A stretch of 64,000 nucleotides of DNA from Legionella cincinnatiensis (GTDB lineage Bacteria > Pseudomonadota > Gammaproteobacteria > Legionellales > Legionellaceae): NCBI RefSeq assembly GCF_900452415.1, contig NZ_UGNX01000001.1:3658001-3722000 (forward strand), given 5' to 3'. Made by a program: the position numbers and the translations under genes. This document shows positions 1 to 9,146 of the stretch, in pieces (the first letter of the stretch is position 1; every line of letters starts with the position of its first letter). The notes under the pieces are model-generated. The model had not been told where the DNA came from and made no database searches. It saw nothing but the letters and a program-made list of their open reading frames with translations.

Positions 1-738
1 TTTGACCAGGCGCAAATCAATTTCAGTAAAATTAGCCTGAATGTAAAAATTATCTGTATCTACAAAAGAAAAGATGGGTTTATTAATTTCTATGGGTGTT
101 CCCAAAGATAAATACATATTTTGAATACGGCCATTACTTTGGGCATAAACAGTCGTTTGCTCTAAATTAACCTTGGCATAACGCATTTTATAAATTAATG
201 CTTTAATCTTGTGTTGCAAACTCTGAATATTTTTTTCATCCACGCTAATTTGCTGCTTTTGCATATTCACTTTGGCTAAACTACCACGATCGTCATAGTG
301 CAAATCTTTAACGTTAATTTCAGATATTGCCCCCGATTTTAAAACCGCTTTATTGCGAAGATAATTTAAGTGAATCCTCTTATATTCTTGATCATACTGT
401 ATCAGTAATTGTTTATCTTTTTCTAATTGATGTTGCAAACTTTGCAGATCCACTTTCGCAGTATGCACTTCTTCAATGAGCCGATTATAAGTGAGCTTGT
501 AAGGTTCTTGGAAAACAGTAAATAAGGGTTGCCCCTTATGAACATATTGTTCATTTTCCACATATAAATCCGTAATGTATCCACTAACAATCGCAGCTAC
601 AGGGCGAACATTGGCGACAACAAACGCATTATTAGTAAAAGGGATTAAAAAAGAGAAAAAGTAATATAAAACTGCAAGTAAGACCAAGGAAAGCACAACT
701 GTATAAGGTTTTAACTTTCGAAACTTTTGTGTTACCAT
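1..738 (-). CDS. HlyD/EmrA-type membrane fusion protein (3' part outside window)
   Basis: Periplasmic adaptor of a tripartite efflux pump, linking an inner-membrane transporter to an outer-membrane channel. The frame is open from the ATG at 738 to the window edge, giving the first 246 residues. A hydrophobic anchor (about residues 11-30) is followed by a lipoyl-like half (VANVRPVAAIVSGYI), a long coiled-coil stretch rich in Gln and Lys (about 75-165), and the second lipoyl/beta-barrel half (TTVYAQSNGRIQNMYLSLG). This order is typical of the EmrA/HlyD family. It is divergent from the outer-membrane factor gene with only 41 bp between starts, so the two probably share a compact promoter region. 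The exported substrate cannot be told. Confidence 0.85.
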   Translation of the reverse strand, partial: MVTQKFRKLKPYTVVLSLVLLAVLYYFFSFLIPFTNNAFVVANVRPVAAIVSGYITDLYVENEQYVHKGQPLFTVFQEPYKLTYNRLIEEVHTAKVDLQSLQHQLEKDKQLLIQYDQEYKRIHLNYLRNKAVLKSGAISEINVKDLHYDDRGSLAKVNMQKQQISVDEKNIQSLQHKIKALIYKMRYAKVNLEQTTVYAQSNGRIQNMYLSLGTPIEINKPIFSFVDTDNFYIQANFTEIDLRLVK

Positions 739-779
739 TTTTTAATATTAGTCATGTTATTTTTATGGAAACCATTTAA

Positions 780-2150
780 TTGCGCAGCCTGGCAACACTA
801 ATTATTTTAGTCATGACAAGTGCGCTAGTAGCATGCATGCCAAGCGCAAAAAATTCACAACTTTCGTCGATTTATATTCCTGCACATCTGAGAGACTCAA
901 GCAATGATGCATTAAATCGACTCCCTTATCAAGCATGGTGGGAAGATTTTAAAGATCCTCTGCTCAATCAATTTGTCGCAAAAGCACTTCTGTACAATAA
1001 TAATGTGACAATCGCCAAGCGATCGATTCATGTTGCTCAAGCTGAGCTGCAAACCATACGCTTAAATTGGCTGCCTGGATTGAATGTTTTAATGGGGTTT
1101 GCCCAAGATCCTGCTTTGGGAAACCCAGGCGTATTTTACGGTGTTCTTCCCAGCTATTACCAGAATTTCGTTGCACTTTATTTTCAGCAAAAAAAAGCAG
1201 AATTTATCTTAAAACGTGCTAAAGCCTATTATCTTGGTGTACGTTTGACTGTTATTGGCGAAGTGATGGGTAGTTATTTTTCGCTACTCGCCTGGAATCA
1301 TCAATTAGCACTATTGAAACAAATCGAACAAGACAATAAAAAGCTTTTAGTAGCATTAAAAATAGCAAAAAAACAAGGCTTAGCGAATAATTTGCAATTA
1401 TTAACCGTAACCAGCCAATTACAAAGTATCCTAGGACTGCAGAAACAAGCACAAAACAATATCATCGCCAGCGAAAATGCCCTACGTTATTTAATCAATC
1501 AGCCACCAGGAAAAATAAAATCCCGTACGTCATTTATGCATTTACCCAGTAAGGCAGTGCCACTAAATAAGATTAATACTCAAGTTATTCTACGTCGACC
1601 GGATGTAATGGTAGCTTTAACCTCGCTACTTGCCGCATGTAGTGGCGTCAATATCGCCGAATCTCAACTCCTTCCAGCCCTAACTTTAGATTATTTTTGG
1701 GGCAAGGCGAGTTTAAACGGAACATTTAACAATCCGACCCATTCAGCACCTTATGGTGATATGTATGCAACATTTAACTTATCCCCCTCTTTGTTTGGAC
1801 AAATTCTCACCAGTAAAGCCATTTTTAATAGAAGTTTGGCAGAATATAATAATGTCATCCAAAATGCATTACGCCTCATTGCCAATAGTATCGCCGCAAA
1901 TGAGAAGCTGATGGCCAAATACAAGGAAGATTATCTCTCTTTAGCAGCCGTGAAGAAAAGATATCAATTGCAACAAGACCTCTATGCTAAAGGCCTTATT
2001 AGCCACAATGATTTGCTCTATAGTAGGATAGAAATTAACCAACAGGCATATCAACTCACAATCAGTAAATTAGAACAATTAATCAGTGTTATTTGTCTTT
2101 ATGAAGAGTTAGCCGCAGGCATACTGTATCAGGAACAGAATACAGCCTAG
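780..2150 (+). CDS. NodT/OprM-family outer-membrane efflux lipoprotein
   Basis: Outer-membrane channel subunit of a tripartite efflux system, presumably partnered with the adjacent HlyD-type adaptor. The start is a TTG immediately after an in-frame TAA. It is favoured over the internal ATG at 813 because only it gives a full signal peptide (MRSLATLIILVMTSALVAC) with a lipobox Cys at residue 19. An OEP-family signature lies near residues 270-300 (RRPDVMVALTSLL, then SQLLPALTL), with the second repeat of long helices after it. Length (456) is normal for the family. No inner-membrane transporter is seen in the window; it may lie beyond the left edge. Confidence 0.87.
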   Translation: MRSLATLIILVMTSALVACMPSAKNSQLSSIYIPAHLRDSSNDALNRLPYQAWWEDFKDPLLNQFVAKALLYNNNVTIAKRSIHVAQAELQTIRLNWLPGLNVLMGFAQDPALGNPGVFYGVLPSYYQNFVALYFQQKKAEFILKRAKAYYLGVRLTVIGEVMGSYFSLLAWNHQLALLKQIEQDNKKLLVALKIAKKQGLANNLQLLTVTSQLQSILGLQKQAQNNIIASENALRYLINQPPGKIKSRTSFMHLPSKAVPLNKINTQVILRRPDVMVALTSLLAACSGVNIAESQLLPALTLDYFWGKASLNGTFNNPTHSAPYGDMYATFNLSPSLFGQILTSKAIFNRSLAEYNNVIQNALRLIANSIAANEKLMAKYKEDYLSLAAVKKRYQLQQDLYAKGLISHNDLLYSRIEINQQAYQLTISKLEQLISVICLYEELAAGILYQEQNTA

Positions 2151-2265
2151 TTATATACGGTTTATATGGATTGGACAATTGAAAAAACATAATTTTTATT
2201 TAATAACCAGAGGCCCCGGAGCAGGAAAAAGTTCACTTATTATCGTTTATTCAGGAGAATGAAAA

Positions 2266-2820
2266 ATGAATACGTCAAAACACATTCCTTTACCCCAAGA
2301 TAATGAATTACCTCCAGAAACGGTAGATTTATTAAACAGCCTCCCTCCCTTAAATATTCATCGCTTGCTGATTTTAGCACCGAATACGCATAAACCATGG
2401 TTGGACTTTGTTGCAGGTATCTATAAAGGAAACTTTGATCCAAAATTACGTGAAATTGCCATTTGTCGTTATGGATTTAAAACTAATTCGGCCTATGAGC
2501 TGCATCAACATCAAGCATTAGCTCGAAAAGTAGGAATTAATTCTGAAGAGTTAGAGATTATATGTACGGAACAAAACGTCGTTTCGTTATCTAATGAAGA
2601 GAATTTTATTTGCCAGGTAGTTGATGAATTCGAGGATCTGGCAACATTAACCGATGAAACGTTTGCCAAGTTACTTGAACGTTATAGCATCGCTCTCATT
2701 ATGGAGTTACTCATGATTCTTGGGCATTATAGCTGTGTTTGCCGAGTACTGAACGCGTCCAGAATTCCATTAGAGGCTGTTAGCCCCCTAGAAACATGTG
2801 AATCACCACTGAAGAAATAA
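2266..2820 (+). CDS. Carboxymuconolactone decarboxylase/AhpD-like protein
   Basis: All-helical protein of the CMD/AhpD fold. The core LREIAICRYGF followed by YELHQHQALARKVGI is the standard family motif around the active-site helix. The CxxC pair of true AhpD peroxidases is absent, so an alkylhydroperoxidase role is not supported; members of this type are often uncharacterised oxidoreductases or decarboxylases. The start has a good ribosome site (AGGAG about 8 bases upstream). It stands alone between the efflux gene and a palindromic repeat element. The substrate is unknown. Confidence 0.75.
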   Translation: MNTSKHIPLPQDNELPPETVDLLNSLPPLNIHRLLILAPNTHKPWLDFVAGIYKGNFDPKLREIAICRYGFKTNSAYELHQHQALARKVGINSEELEIICTEQNVVSLSNEENFICQVVDEFEDLATLTDETFAKLLERYSIALIMELLMILGHYSCVCRVLNASRIPLEAVSPLETCESPLKK

Positions 2821-2863
2821 ATAATAAAAATTAAATGGACCAAATTCTTTGTCTTGTCCTAAT

Positions 2864-3066
2864 TTAACGTGAGTTTCGGATAAAGAATCTATTTAGATCC
2901 AGTCTCCATCTCAAACCGTTTGGGCTGAGGAGGCATGTAGGGCTGTCTTGAAGTCTTAACACAGAACTTGAAAATTCGTGCTAAGGCTTCAAGACAGCGC
3001 TCCACGCTTCCTCAACTCGAACAGGTCAAAGTAAATCCACGTTCGCTTATACGAAACTCACGTTAA
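2864..3066. repeat. 203-bp palindromic (MITE/REP-like) element
   Basis: The ends are near-perfect inverted repeats: TTAACGTGAGTTTCGGATAA at the left matches the reverse complement of the right end with one mismatch in 20. The arms keep pairing imperfectly inward: the segment from TTGGGCTGAGGAGG to GTCTTGAAG (about 2919-2957) has an inverted partner near 2975-3020 (CTTCAAGACAGCG and CGCTTCCTCAACTCG). No reading frame lies inside. The right end overlaps the last codon and stop of the MFS gene. The inner core resembles the unit of the 96-bp tandem array at 28281. The family name is unknown to me. Confidence 0.75.
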
Positions 3067-4317
3067 TTTATTAAGATAAGTCTCTTGCGCATATCGAGTA
3101 GCAATAATCGCAATAATGGCCCAAAATAAAATATAGAACGCTGGGGCATACTTATTTCCCGTTAATTCAACTAACGTTAGGGCGACTACAGGTATTGTCC
3201 CACCAAAAAATGCCTGACCTATATTGTACCCAATAGATACGCCGCTGGCTCGAATAGCTGTGGGAAACATTTCGGCAAGGATAGTAGGCACTGTAGCATT
3301 CAAAGGTGCAAGCATTATGGCTAACAATATTTCTCCTGCAAGTACATGCCACCAAGTGCCACTCAAAAAAAGAATAAATATAGGATAGATAAAAATTAAA
3401 ATACCGAAAGCACCGAACAAAAAAATCGGTTTTCTACCAAAGAAATCGGATAATAATCCCATAAAAGGGATCAACACCGTCAAAACGAATAAGGCAATAA
3501 AGTTAACAACTAACGCATCTTTTAATAAAAATCCTTCTGATTTGACAAGAAAGCTTGTTATATAAGCAATAAGTAAATAATTACTGATAGCCATAATGCT
3601 GGTAAAAATAATAGCCAACAATAACTTGCGGCGGTATGCAGAAAAAACAATTTTTACAGGAAGTTCTGTAGTATGCTTGGTATGCAAAAAAGTGCTAGGC
3701 TCCACGCTTGTCACTCGTAAATAAATTCCTATGACTCCGAGTAGTGCACCTATCAAATAAGCCAAGCGCCATCCCCAGTCTCTAAGAATATCATCAGCAA
3801 CTAAAACACTTAGAAAAGAAGCAGTTAATGATCCCAAAAAAATGCCTAGAAAAGCGGTGCTTAATACTAAACTTCCTGCAAAACCTCGTCGATGATCCGC
3901 CATATGTTCAATAAGAAAAGTAGTTGAACCAGGAAGTTCCCCGCCCACAGCTATTCCTTGAATTAATCTAAAAAAAACAAACAATAGAGGTGAGGTGATA
4001 CCTAAAGTATTAAAGCCAGGAATTAAAGCAATACACGCTGTAGAAAAAGTCATAATAGACATTGAGAGAATTAAAGTTTTTCTTCTTCCAATATGATCCG
4101 CATAATGTCCTAATAATATCCCTCCTAAAGGACGCATAAAAAAACCTACGGCAAACACACCAAACGTAAGAAGGAGAGAAACAAAGTATATCTTGGATGG
4201 AAAGAATAATTCGGCAAATAAGGGAGTAAAATTAGCGTAGAGAAGAAAATCAAACCATTCCAAAGTATTTCCGTATAATCCTGCAAAAATACTTTTTTTC
4301 TTATTAAGAGTCATCAT
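3058..4317 (-). CDS. MFS transporter, metabolite:H+ symporter (ProP/MHS-like)
   Basis: Inner-membrane secondary transporter with about 12 hydrophobic segments over 419 residues, the usual length. The N-terminus (GNTLEWFDFLLYANF) and the loop 2-3 motif GGILLGHYADHIGRRKTL are hallmarks of the metabolite:H+ symporter branch (ProP, KgtP, ShiA types). A second GRKP motif follows in the middle of the protein (LLSDFFGRKPIF). The substrate cannot be assigned; an osmolyte or organic acid is plausible. Its stop (ACG TGA) lies inside the terminal inverted repeat of the palindromic element at 2864-3066, so the native 3' end may have been altered by that element. Confidence 0.82.
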   Translation of the reverse strand: MMTLNKKKSIFAGLYGNTLEWFDFLLYANFTPLFAELFFPSKIYFVSLLLTFGVFAVGFFMRPLGGILLGHYADHIGRRKTLILSMSIMTFSTACIALIPGFNTLGITSPLLFVFFRLIQGIAVGGELPGSTTFLIEHMADHRRGFAGSLVLSTAFLGIFLGSLTASFLSVLVADDILRDWGWRLAYLIGALLGVIGIYLRVTSVEPSTFLHTKHTTELPVKIVFSAYRRKLLLAIIFTSIMAISNYLLIAYITSFLVKSEGFLLKDALVVNFIALFVLTVLIPFMGLLSDFFGRKPIFLFGAFGILIFIYPIFILFLSGTWWHVLAGEILLAIMLAPLNATVPTILAEMFPTAIRASGVSIGYNIGQAFFGGTIPVVALTLVELTGNKYAPAFYILFWAIIAIIATRYAQETYLNKLT

Positions 4318-4606
4318 ATTATTTTTTTTTAATAGCCCTTATTTCTTTTATAGACTATTTTTAATATTTGTTTCCATTCTTTGAACTAAAATAATCTCGC
4401 AATCAATTGCGTATCTACTTACAAATCCCAAAAACGTCTTTTTTGAAAACGCCCATAAGTTTCTCCCTAATCAATTGTCCTTTATAATTTTCGAGAGCAA
4501 TAGAGCAGCAAATTGAGTATTATGTGTTAAGAATTAGAATGCTCCATTCTTAAAACCAAGGGATTAACTTAATCGATTGGATAAAAGTGATATTAATGAG
4601 TCAAAA

Positions 4607-5674
4607 ATGAAAATAGTTATCAAAGTCGGAACCCAAAGTATTTTATCAAGTGATGGCACTCCATTTGAACCCATTATGCTCCACTTAGTGGAACAAATTG
4701 TCACACTCCAAAAAGCCGGCCATCAAGTTATATTAGTAAGTTCAGGCGCAGTTGCTTCGGGTCGAAAAGTTGCATGTCAATTTTTTGATCGCCAATATGG
4801 GAGTTCGATAGGGGAAAAACAAGTTTTGGCGTCCTTAGGTCAATATGAGCTAATGCATCTTTATGCTTCGATGTTCAAAAAATATAATATGCTTGCCTCA
4901 CAATTGTTGCTTACGAAACAAGATTTTCAAACAAGACAACACTATTTGAATATTTCAAGATTACTACGTGAAATTTTAGAGCATAAGAATATTGTACCCA
5001 TTATCAATGAGAATGATAGTGTTGCTATTGCAGAATTAATGTTTACTGATAACGACGAATTATCAGGTCTTATAGCTGCAATGATAAATGCAGATAAACT
5101 CATCATTTTAAGTAATGTTGAAGGGGTATACACGAAACACCCCAATGAAGCCGGCTCAGAACTTATTTCAATGATCCATCCCCAAAATGATTGGCCTGAA
5201 GTTTCCGAGGTAAAAAGCCTTCATGGCAGAGGTGGGATGATTAGCAAACTTGGGACAGCGCGCAGAATGTCGAATTTGGGAGTAACAACGCACATAGCAA
5301 GCATTAATCAACACGCGGTAATTATGCGCATCCTCAGTGATGAATCTTTGGGTACTACTATTTTGCCTGCTAAAAAAAGATCAAATATAAAAAGATGGAT
5401 TGCGTATGGTGAAAAAAAATTAGGAACAATCACTATAAACGCTCACCTTGTCGAAATTATAAAAGAAAATAAGCGAATTATCAGTATATTACCCGTCGGT
5501 ATTGAAAAATTTACTGGCGATTTTAAGCGCGGCGACTTAATAGAAATACTGACTCCTACTAATGAAAAAATAGGGATTGGACTTGCTAAATACGATGCAA
5601 TTAAATTAAATGAATATTTAGGTCATTCCGCAAAACCGGAGTTTATTCATTATGATCATTTACATATTTTTTAA
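4607..5674 (+). CDS. proB: Glutamate 5-kinase
   Basis: First step of proline synthesis: ATP-dependent phosphorylation of glutamate. The amino-acid-kinase domain covers about residues 1-250 (KIVIKVGTQSIL, LVSSGAVASGR, NENDSVA, FTDNDELSGL, GRGGMISKL) and a C-terminal PUA domain about 265-355. I chose the ATG at 4607, which puts the KIVIKVGTQS strand at the N-terminus as in the family. A TTG at 4577 would add ten poorly conserved residues. Only 9 bp separate it from proA, so the two form an operon. Proline made here could also serve as an osmolyte. Confidence 0.93.
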   Translation: MKIVIKVGTQSILSSDGTPFEPIMLHLVEQIVTLQKAGHQVILVSSGAVASGRKVACQFFDRQYGSSIGEKQVLASLGQYELMHLYASMFKKYNMLASQLLLTKQDFQTRQHYLNISRLLREILEHKNIVPIINENDSVAIAELMFTDNDELSGLIAAMINADKLIILSNVEGVYTKHPNEAGSELISMIHPQNDWPEVSEVKSLHGRGGMISKLGTARRMSNLGVTTHIASINQHAVIMRILSDESLGTTILPAKKRSNIKRWIAYGEKKLGTITINAHLVEIIKENKRIISILPVGIEKFTGDFKRGDLIEILTPTNEKIGIGLAKYDAIKLNEYLGHSAKPEFIHYDHLHIF

Positions 5675-5683
5675 GGTGCTCTC

Positions 5684-6937
5684 ATGATTGAAGAAGTCAC
5701 TAACCAACTTAAAGCAACTAAAAAAGACAGCTATAGCTTAAGATTTGTTAATGAAGAAAAACGAAACCAAATATTATTGGAGCTTGCACAACGATTACGA
5801 GATTCTGTAAAGCAAATCATTGATGCAAATAAAAAAGATCTGGTGTTGATGAGTAAAGATGATCCCAAGTACGATCGTTTACTCTTATCTAAAGAACGAA
5901 TTGAAACGATAGCGTCGGATATTGAAACAGTTGCCTCTTTACCCTACTCACAAACAAAAATCCTAGAACAAAAAAAGCTTCCCAACGGCTTAAGCATTCA
6001 GAAAGTTTCTGTTCCATTAGGAGTTGTGGCGATCATTTATGAATCACGCCCTAATGTAACCATTGATGCATTTACATTATGTTTTAAAACAGGTAATGCC
6101 TGTGTTTTAAAGGGTGGAAAGGAAGCTCACCATACTAATCTATTTTTGGTTTCATTGATTCATCAAATGCTCAATAATCACAACATCAGTAAAACTATTG
6201 CCTATTTATTACCTTTAGAACGAGAAGCAACTCATATTCTTTTGAAAGCCAGTCAGTTCATTGATGTGTGTATTCCAAGAGGAAGTCAATCATTAATTAA
6301 TTTTGTACGTGAACACGCAAGAATACCTTTTATTGAAACAGGTGCTGGAATTGTTCATATTTACTTCGATCAAAGCGGTGATCTAGAGAAAGGTCGTTTA
6401 ATTATTGATAATGCGAAGACAAGAAGAGTGAGCGTTTGCAACGCCCTGGACACATTAGTAATCCATAAAGCTCGACTGATTGATTTACCCTTAATCGTAA
6501 AGTCGCTTGCTGATAAAAATGTTGAAATTTTTGCCGATCAATTAAGTTACCAAGCACTAAAATCATTTTATCCAAAAGAGTTGCTCCATAAGGCAACGCC
6601 AGATGACTTTGGTCAAGAGTTTCTCTCTTATAAAATGGCAATAAAAACGGTTGATTCCGTGCAAGAAGCGGTTAAGCATATTATGGAATATAGTTCTGGT
6701 CATAGTGAAGCAATTATTGCCGAAGAGCAAACGACACAAAGTTATTTTCTTGATCATATTGATGCCGCCGCTGTGTATGTTAATGCTTCAACAGCATTTA
6801 CCGATGGTGGACAATTTGGCATGGGGGCTGAAATAGGAATTAGCACGCAAAAATTGCATGCTCGCGGTCCTATGTCTTTAGATGCGTTAACAAGTTATAA
6901 ATGGGTGGTCATTGGGGATGGGCAGATTAGATCTTAA
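5684..6937 (+). CDS. proA: Gamma-glutamyl phosphate reductase
   Basis: NADPH-dependent reduction of gamma-glutamyl phosphate to glutamate semialdehyde, the second step of proline synthesis. Aldehyde-dehydrogenase-like fold. Visible motifs are PLGVVAIIYESRPNVT, the cofactor-loop segment ACVLKGGKEA, and RRVSVCNALDT carrying the catalytic Cys, followed by the C-terminal GMGAEIGISTQKLHARGPM block. Its 417 residues match the family length. The start has AAGGTG about 6 bases upstream. It lies directly after proB and ends without a recognised terminator. No proC is seen in the window. Confidence 0.95.
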   Translation: MIEEVTNQLKATKKDSYSLRFVNEEKRNQILLELAQRLRDSVKQIIDANKKDLVLMSKDDPKYDRLLLSKERIETIASDIETVASLPYSQTKILEQKKLPNGLSIQKVSVPLGVVAIIYESRPNVTIDAFTLCFKTGNACVLKGGKEAHHTNLFLVSLIHQMLNNHNISKTIAYLLPLEREATHILLKASQFIDVCIPRGSQSLINFVREHARIPFIETGAGIVHIYFDQSGDLEKGRLIIDNAKTRRVSVCNALDTLVIHKARLIDLPLIVKSLADKNVEIFADQLSYQALKSFYPKELLHKATPDDFGQEFLSYKMAIKTVDSVQEAVKHIMEYSSGHSEAIIAEEQTTQSYFLDHIDAAAVYVNASTAFTDGGQFGMGAEIGISTQKLHARGPMSLDALTSYKWVVIGDGQIRS

Positions 6938-7064
6938 ATTGTGATAGGAAAACATGCCACAATAATAATCTAATTTGCTTTTGTTCGCCTAAATATTGTA
7001 TTAATAACTGACTTAATTAAAAAAAGGATTCTAATGCTAATCCGGTTTAAACAAAGGAATGTTT

Positions 7065-8321
7065 ATGTCGCTTTTTGAAATCATTGCCGTGCTCATCACT
7101 CTTTCGGCGATGTTTAGCTACATCAATTTTAAACTGTTTAAACTACCTCCGACGATTGGATTGATGGCCATAGCCTTGGTGTTTTCTTTAGGCTTAAATA
7201 TAAGTGGCATGCTATGGCCTGAAATTATTTCAAATGCCAAAAGCTTTTTGGAGCAGGTTAATTTTAATGCAGCCCTGCTTCATGGAATGTTGGCCTTCTT
7301 ACTCTTTGCAGGCGCACTTCATGTTAATATTAGTCAACTCGCCGAACAGAAAGTCGTTGTTACTGTACTAGCCCTTATTGGCACCCTTGTATCCACCATC
7401 CTTGTAGGTCTGTTAACCTATTGGCTCCTTCATACACTCAACATTCAAATCTCTTTTATCTACTGTCTGCTTTTTGGAGCACTTATTTCTCCTACCGATC
7501 CGATCGCGGTAATAAGTATTTTGAAGATTTTAGGTGCACCTAAAAATTTGGAAATGAAAATTGCTGGGGAATCACTCTTTAATGATGGCATAGGAGTTGT
7601 ACTTTTTCTTGGTATTCTTGAAATGGCCTCAGGTACGCAAGAAATCAGCATCTCACATTTATTAATGCTGTTTGTTACAGAAGCCATTGGTGGAGCCTTA
7701 TTCGGACTAGTAGCCGGGTATATTACCTATCAAATGTTAAAATCCATAGATAACTATCAAGTTGAAATTCTTATCTCACTAGCCCTGGTGATAGGAGGAT
7801 ATACTTTAGGAGAGCGAATTCATATCTCAGCTCCTATAGCAATGGTAGTAGCTGGTTTACTTATAGGTAACCACGGGCGAAAATTTGCGATGTCCAATAA
7901 AACTCGCGAGCACCTGGATACCTTTTGGGAGTTGCTCGATGAGATTCTAAACGCCGTACTTTTCGTTTTAATTGGTCTAGAAGTGCTGGTATTAACCATC
8001 AATAAACAATATCTGTTGATTGGGATCATTGCAATTCCGGTAGTCATCCTGGCACGATGGATCTCAGTGGCAATTCCATTAACGTTAATGCGACATCAAT
8101 TGGACTTCGCACCACACAGTATCAAAATTCTCACCTGGGGTGGTCTTCGGGGTGGAATATCTGTAGCACTGGCTCTTTCTCTACGCGACACAGTTGGAAA
8201 AACAAATGAATTTGCCTTCGATGCAATTTTGATGATGACCTATATGGTAGTGATTTTCTCAATTTTATTTCAAGGACTAACTATTGGTCCTTGGGTCAAG
8301 AAATTGTATGCAAAAGTTTAA
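7065..8321 (+). CDS. CPA1-family Na+/H+ antiporter (NhaP-like)
   Basis: Inner-membrane cation/proton exchanger with about 12 membrane segments. Diagnostic motifs are [13 protein letters not shown] (ion-binding Asp helix), [14 protein letters not shown], and [16 protein letters not shown] near the C-terminus. The second ATG (7065) is chosen because AAAGG sits 7-8 bases upstream, whereas it nearly abuts the ATG at 7059. It probably helps in pH and sodium homeostasis. It is monocistronic and converges on the deaminase gene, with a symmetrical hairpin between them. Confidence 0.9.
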   Translation: MSLFEIIAVLITLSAMFSYINFKLFKLPPTIGLMAIALVFSLGLNISGMLWPEIISNAKSFLEQVNFNAALLHGMLAFLLFAGALHVNISQLAEQKVVVTVLALIGTLVSTILVGLLTYWLLHTLNIQISFIYCLLFGALISPTDPIAVISILKILGAPKNLEMKIAGESLFNDGIGVVLFLGILEMASGTQEISISHLLMLFVTEAIGGALFGLVAGYITYQMLKSIDNYQVEILISLALVIGGYTLGERIHISAPIAMVVAGLLIGNHGRKFAMSNKTREHLDTFWELLDEILNAVLFVLIGLEVLVLTINKQYLLIGIIAIPVVILARWISVAIPLTLMRHQLDFAPHSIKILTWGGLRGGISVALALSLRDTVGKTNEFAFDAILMMTYMVVIFSILFQGLTIGPWVKKLYAKV

Positions 8322-8355
8322 GTGTAATTTGCCAGATTAGCTAATATTATGTAAG

Positions 8356-8392
8356 TTCGCTATAAAAAATTAACTTACTTTTTTATAGCGAA
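8356..8392. terminator. Bidirectional rho-independent terminator
   Basis: A 14-base arm TTCGCTATAAAAAA pairs with TTTTTTATAGCGAA across a 9-base loop. The A/T-rich part gives a T-run on either strand. It sits between the convergent antiporter and deaminase genes and can serve both. Confidence 0.85.
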
Positions 8393-8398
8393 TTGCTT

Positions 8399-8932
8399 TT
8401 AGTTCTTGTGAAAAGGAGCAGCAAATAAGGGATTAGCTTTATCGGCAAGAATTCCACCAGTAATTACCCCATGATAAAAAGGGGATTTCTTATTAATTTC
8501 TGATGCATGAAGATTGATTTGATCCCAGCCATGACTTTTTAAATATTCTAAAGAAGTAGCAAATACTACCCTTGGAATATTTGCCCAAACAACAGCGCTT
8601 TGACACATGGAACATGGTTCTGCGGTAGTGTATAGGGTAACATTTGACCAATTTACATGGGGATGTTTTTTGATGCAATTATTGATTGCAACCATTTCAC
8701 CATGAAAAGTCGGATTAACTTTACTAGCATTAAGTCCTCTTGCTAAAATTTTTCCTGTTTTATTATCAACAATAAGCGCAGCAAAAGGAGCTTGGGGATT
8801 TTTTTGCGCCAAATCTATCGCAATTTGCATATAGTAATCATCTGATTTTTTGACTTGTGTCGTATTGGAAGCGAAGCACAGTATGTATCCAATCATGAAA
8901 AAAATAATAGTAAAATTTTTAATGATTCTCAC
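8399..8932 (-). CDS. Exported cytidine/guanine deaminase-like zinc protein
   Basis: Zinc-dependent nucleobase/nucleoside deaminase fold (CDA superfamily, closest in pattern to guanine deaminase/TadA types). The zinc site is visible: FHGEM (His77, Glu79) and PCSMC (Cys107, Cys110). HGE replaces the commoner HAE. The first 21 residues form a clear Sec signal peptide (Lys then a long hydrophobic run ending CFAS), so the enzyme is probably periplasmic or secreted, which is unusual for the family. The substrate is unknown; salvage of host nucleobases is one possibility. It is monocistronic, with a terminator immediately after. Confidence 0.8.
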   Translation of the reverse strand: MRIIKNFTIIFFMIGYILCFASNTTQVKKSDDYYMQIAIDLAQKNPQAPFAALIVDNKTGKILARGLNASKVNPTFHGEMVAINNCIKKHPHVNWSNVTLYTTAEPCSMCQSAVVWANIPRVVFATSLEYLKSHGWDQINLHASEINKKSPFYHGVITGGILADKANPLFAAPFHKN

Positions 8933-9146
8933 TTTGTCCTCTTTTATTTATTAGGGAATTTCTGTTGCATAGGCTATTTATATTACAACAGAGAATTTTT
9001 CAATCAAGATTACAGAAGCTTAATCCTTAATAAAACCTTAATATTGCATCTTTAAAATCACTCCCATAAAAAATGGTTCATCCATTTGGAATTACCTTGT
9101 TGTTTCAAAGTGCTTGGCAACCCTAAACACTTTTCTGGAGAATCGT

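Noticed and set aside
7059..7064. Upstream ATG as the start of the Na+/H+ antiporter
   Set aside because: The ribosome site almost touches this ATG; the second ATG at 7065 has proper spacing.
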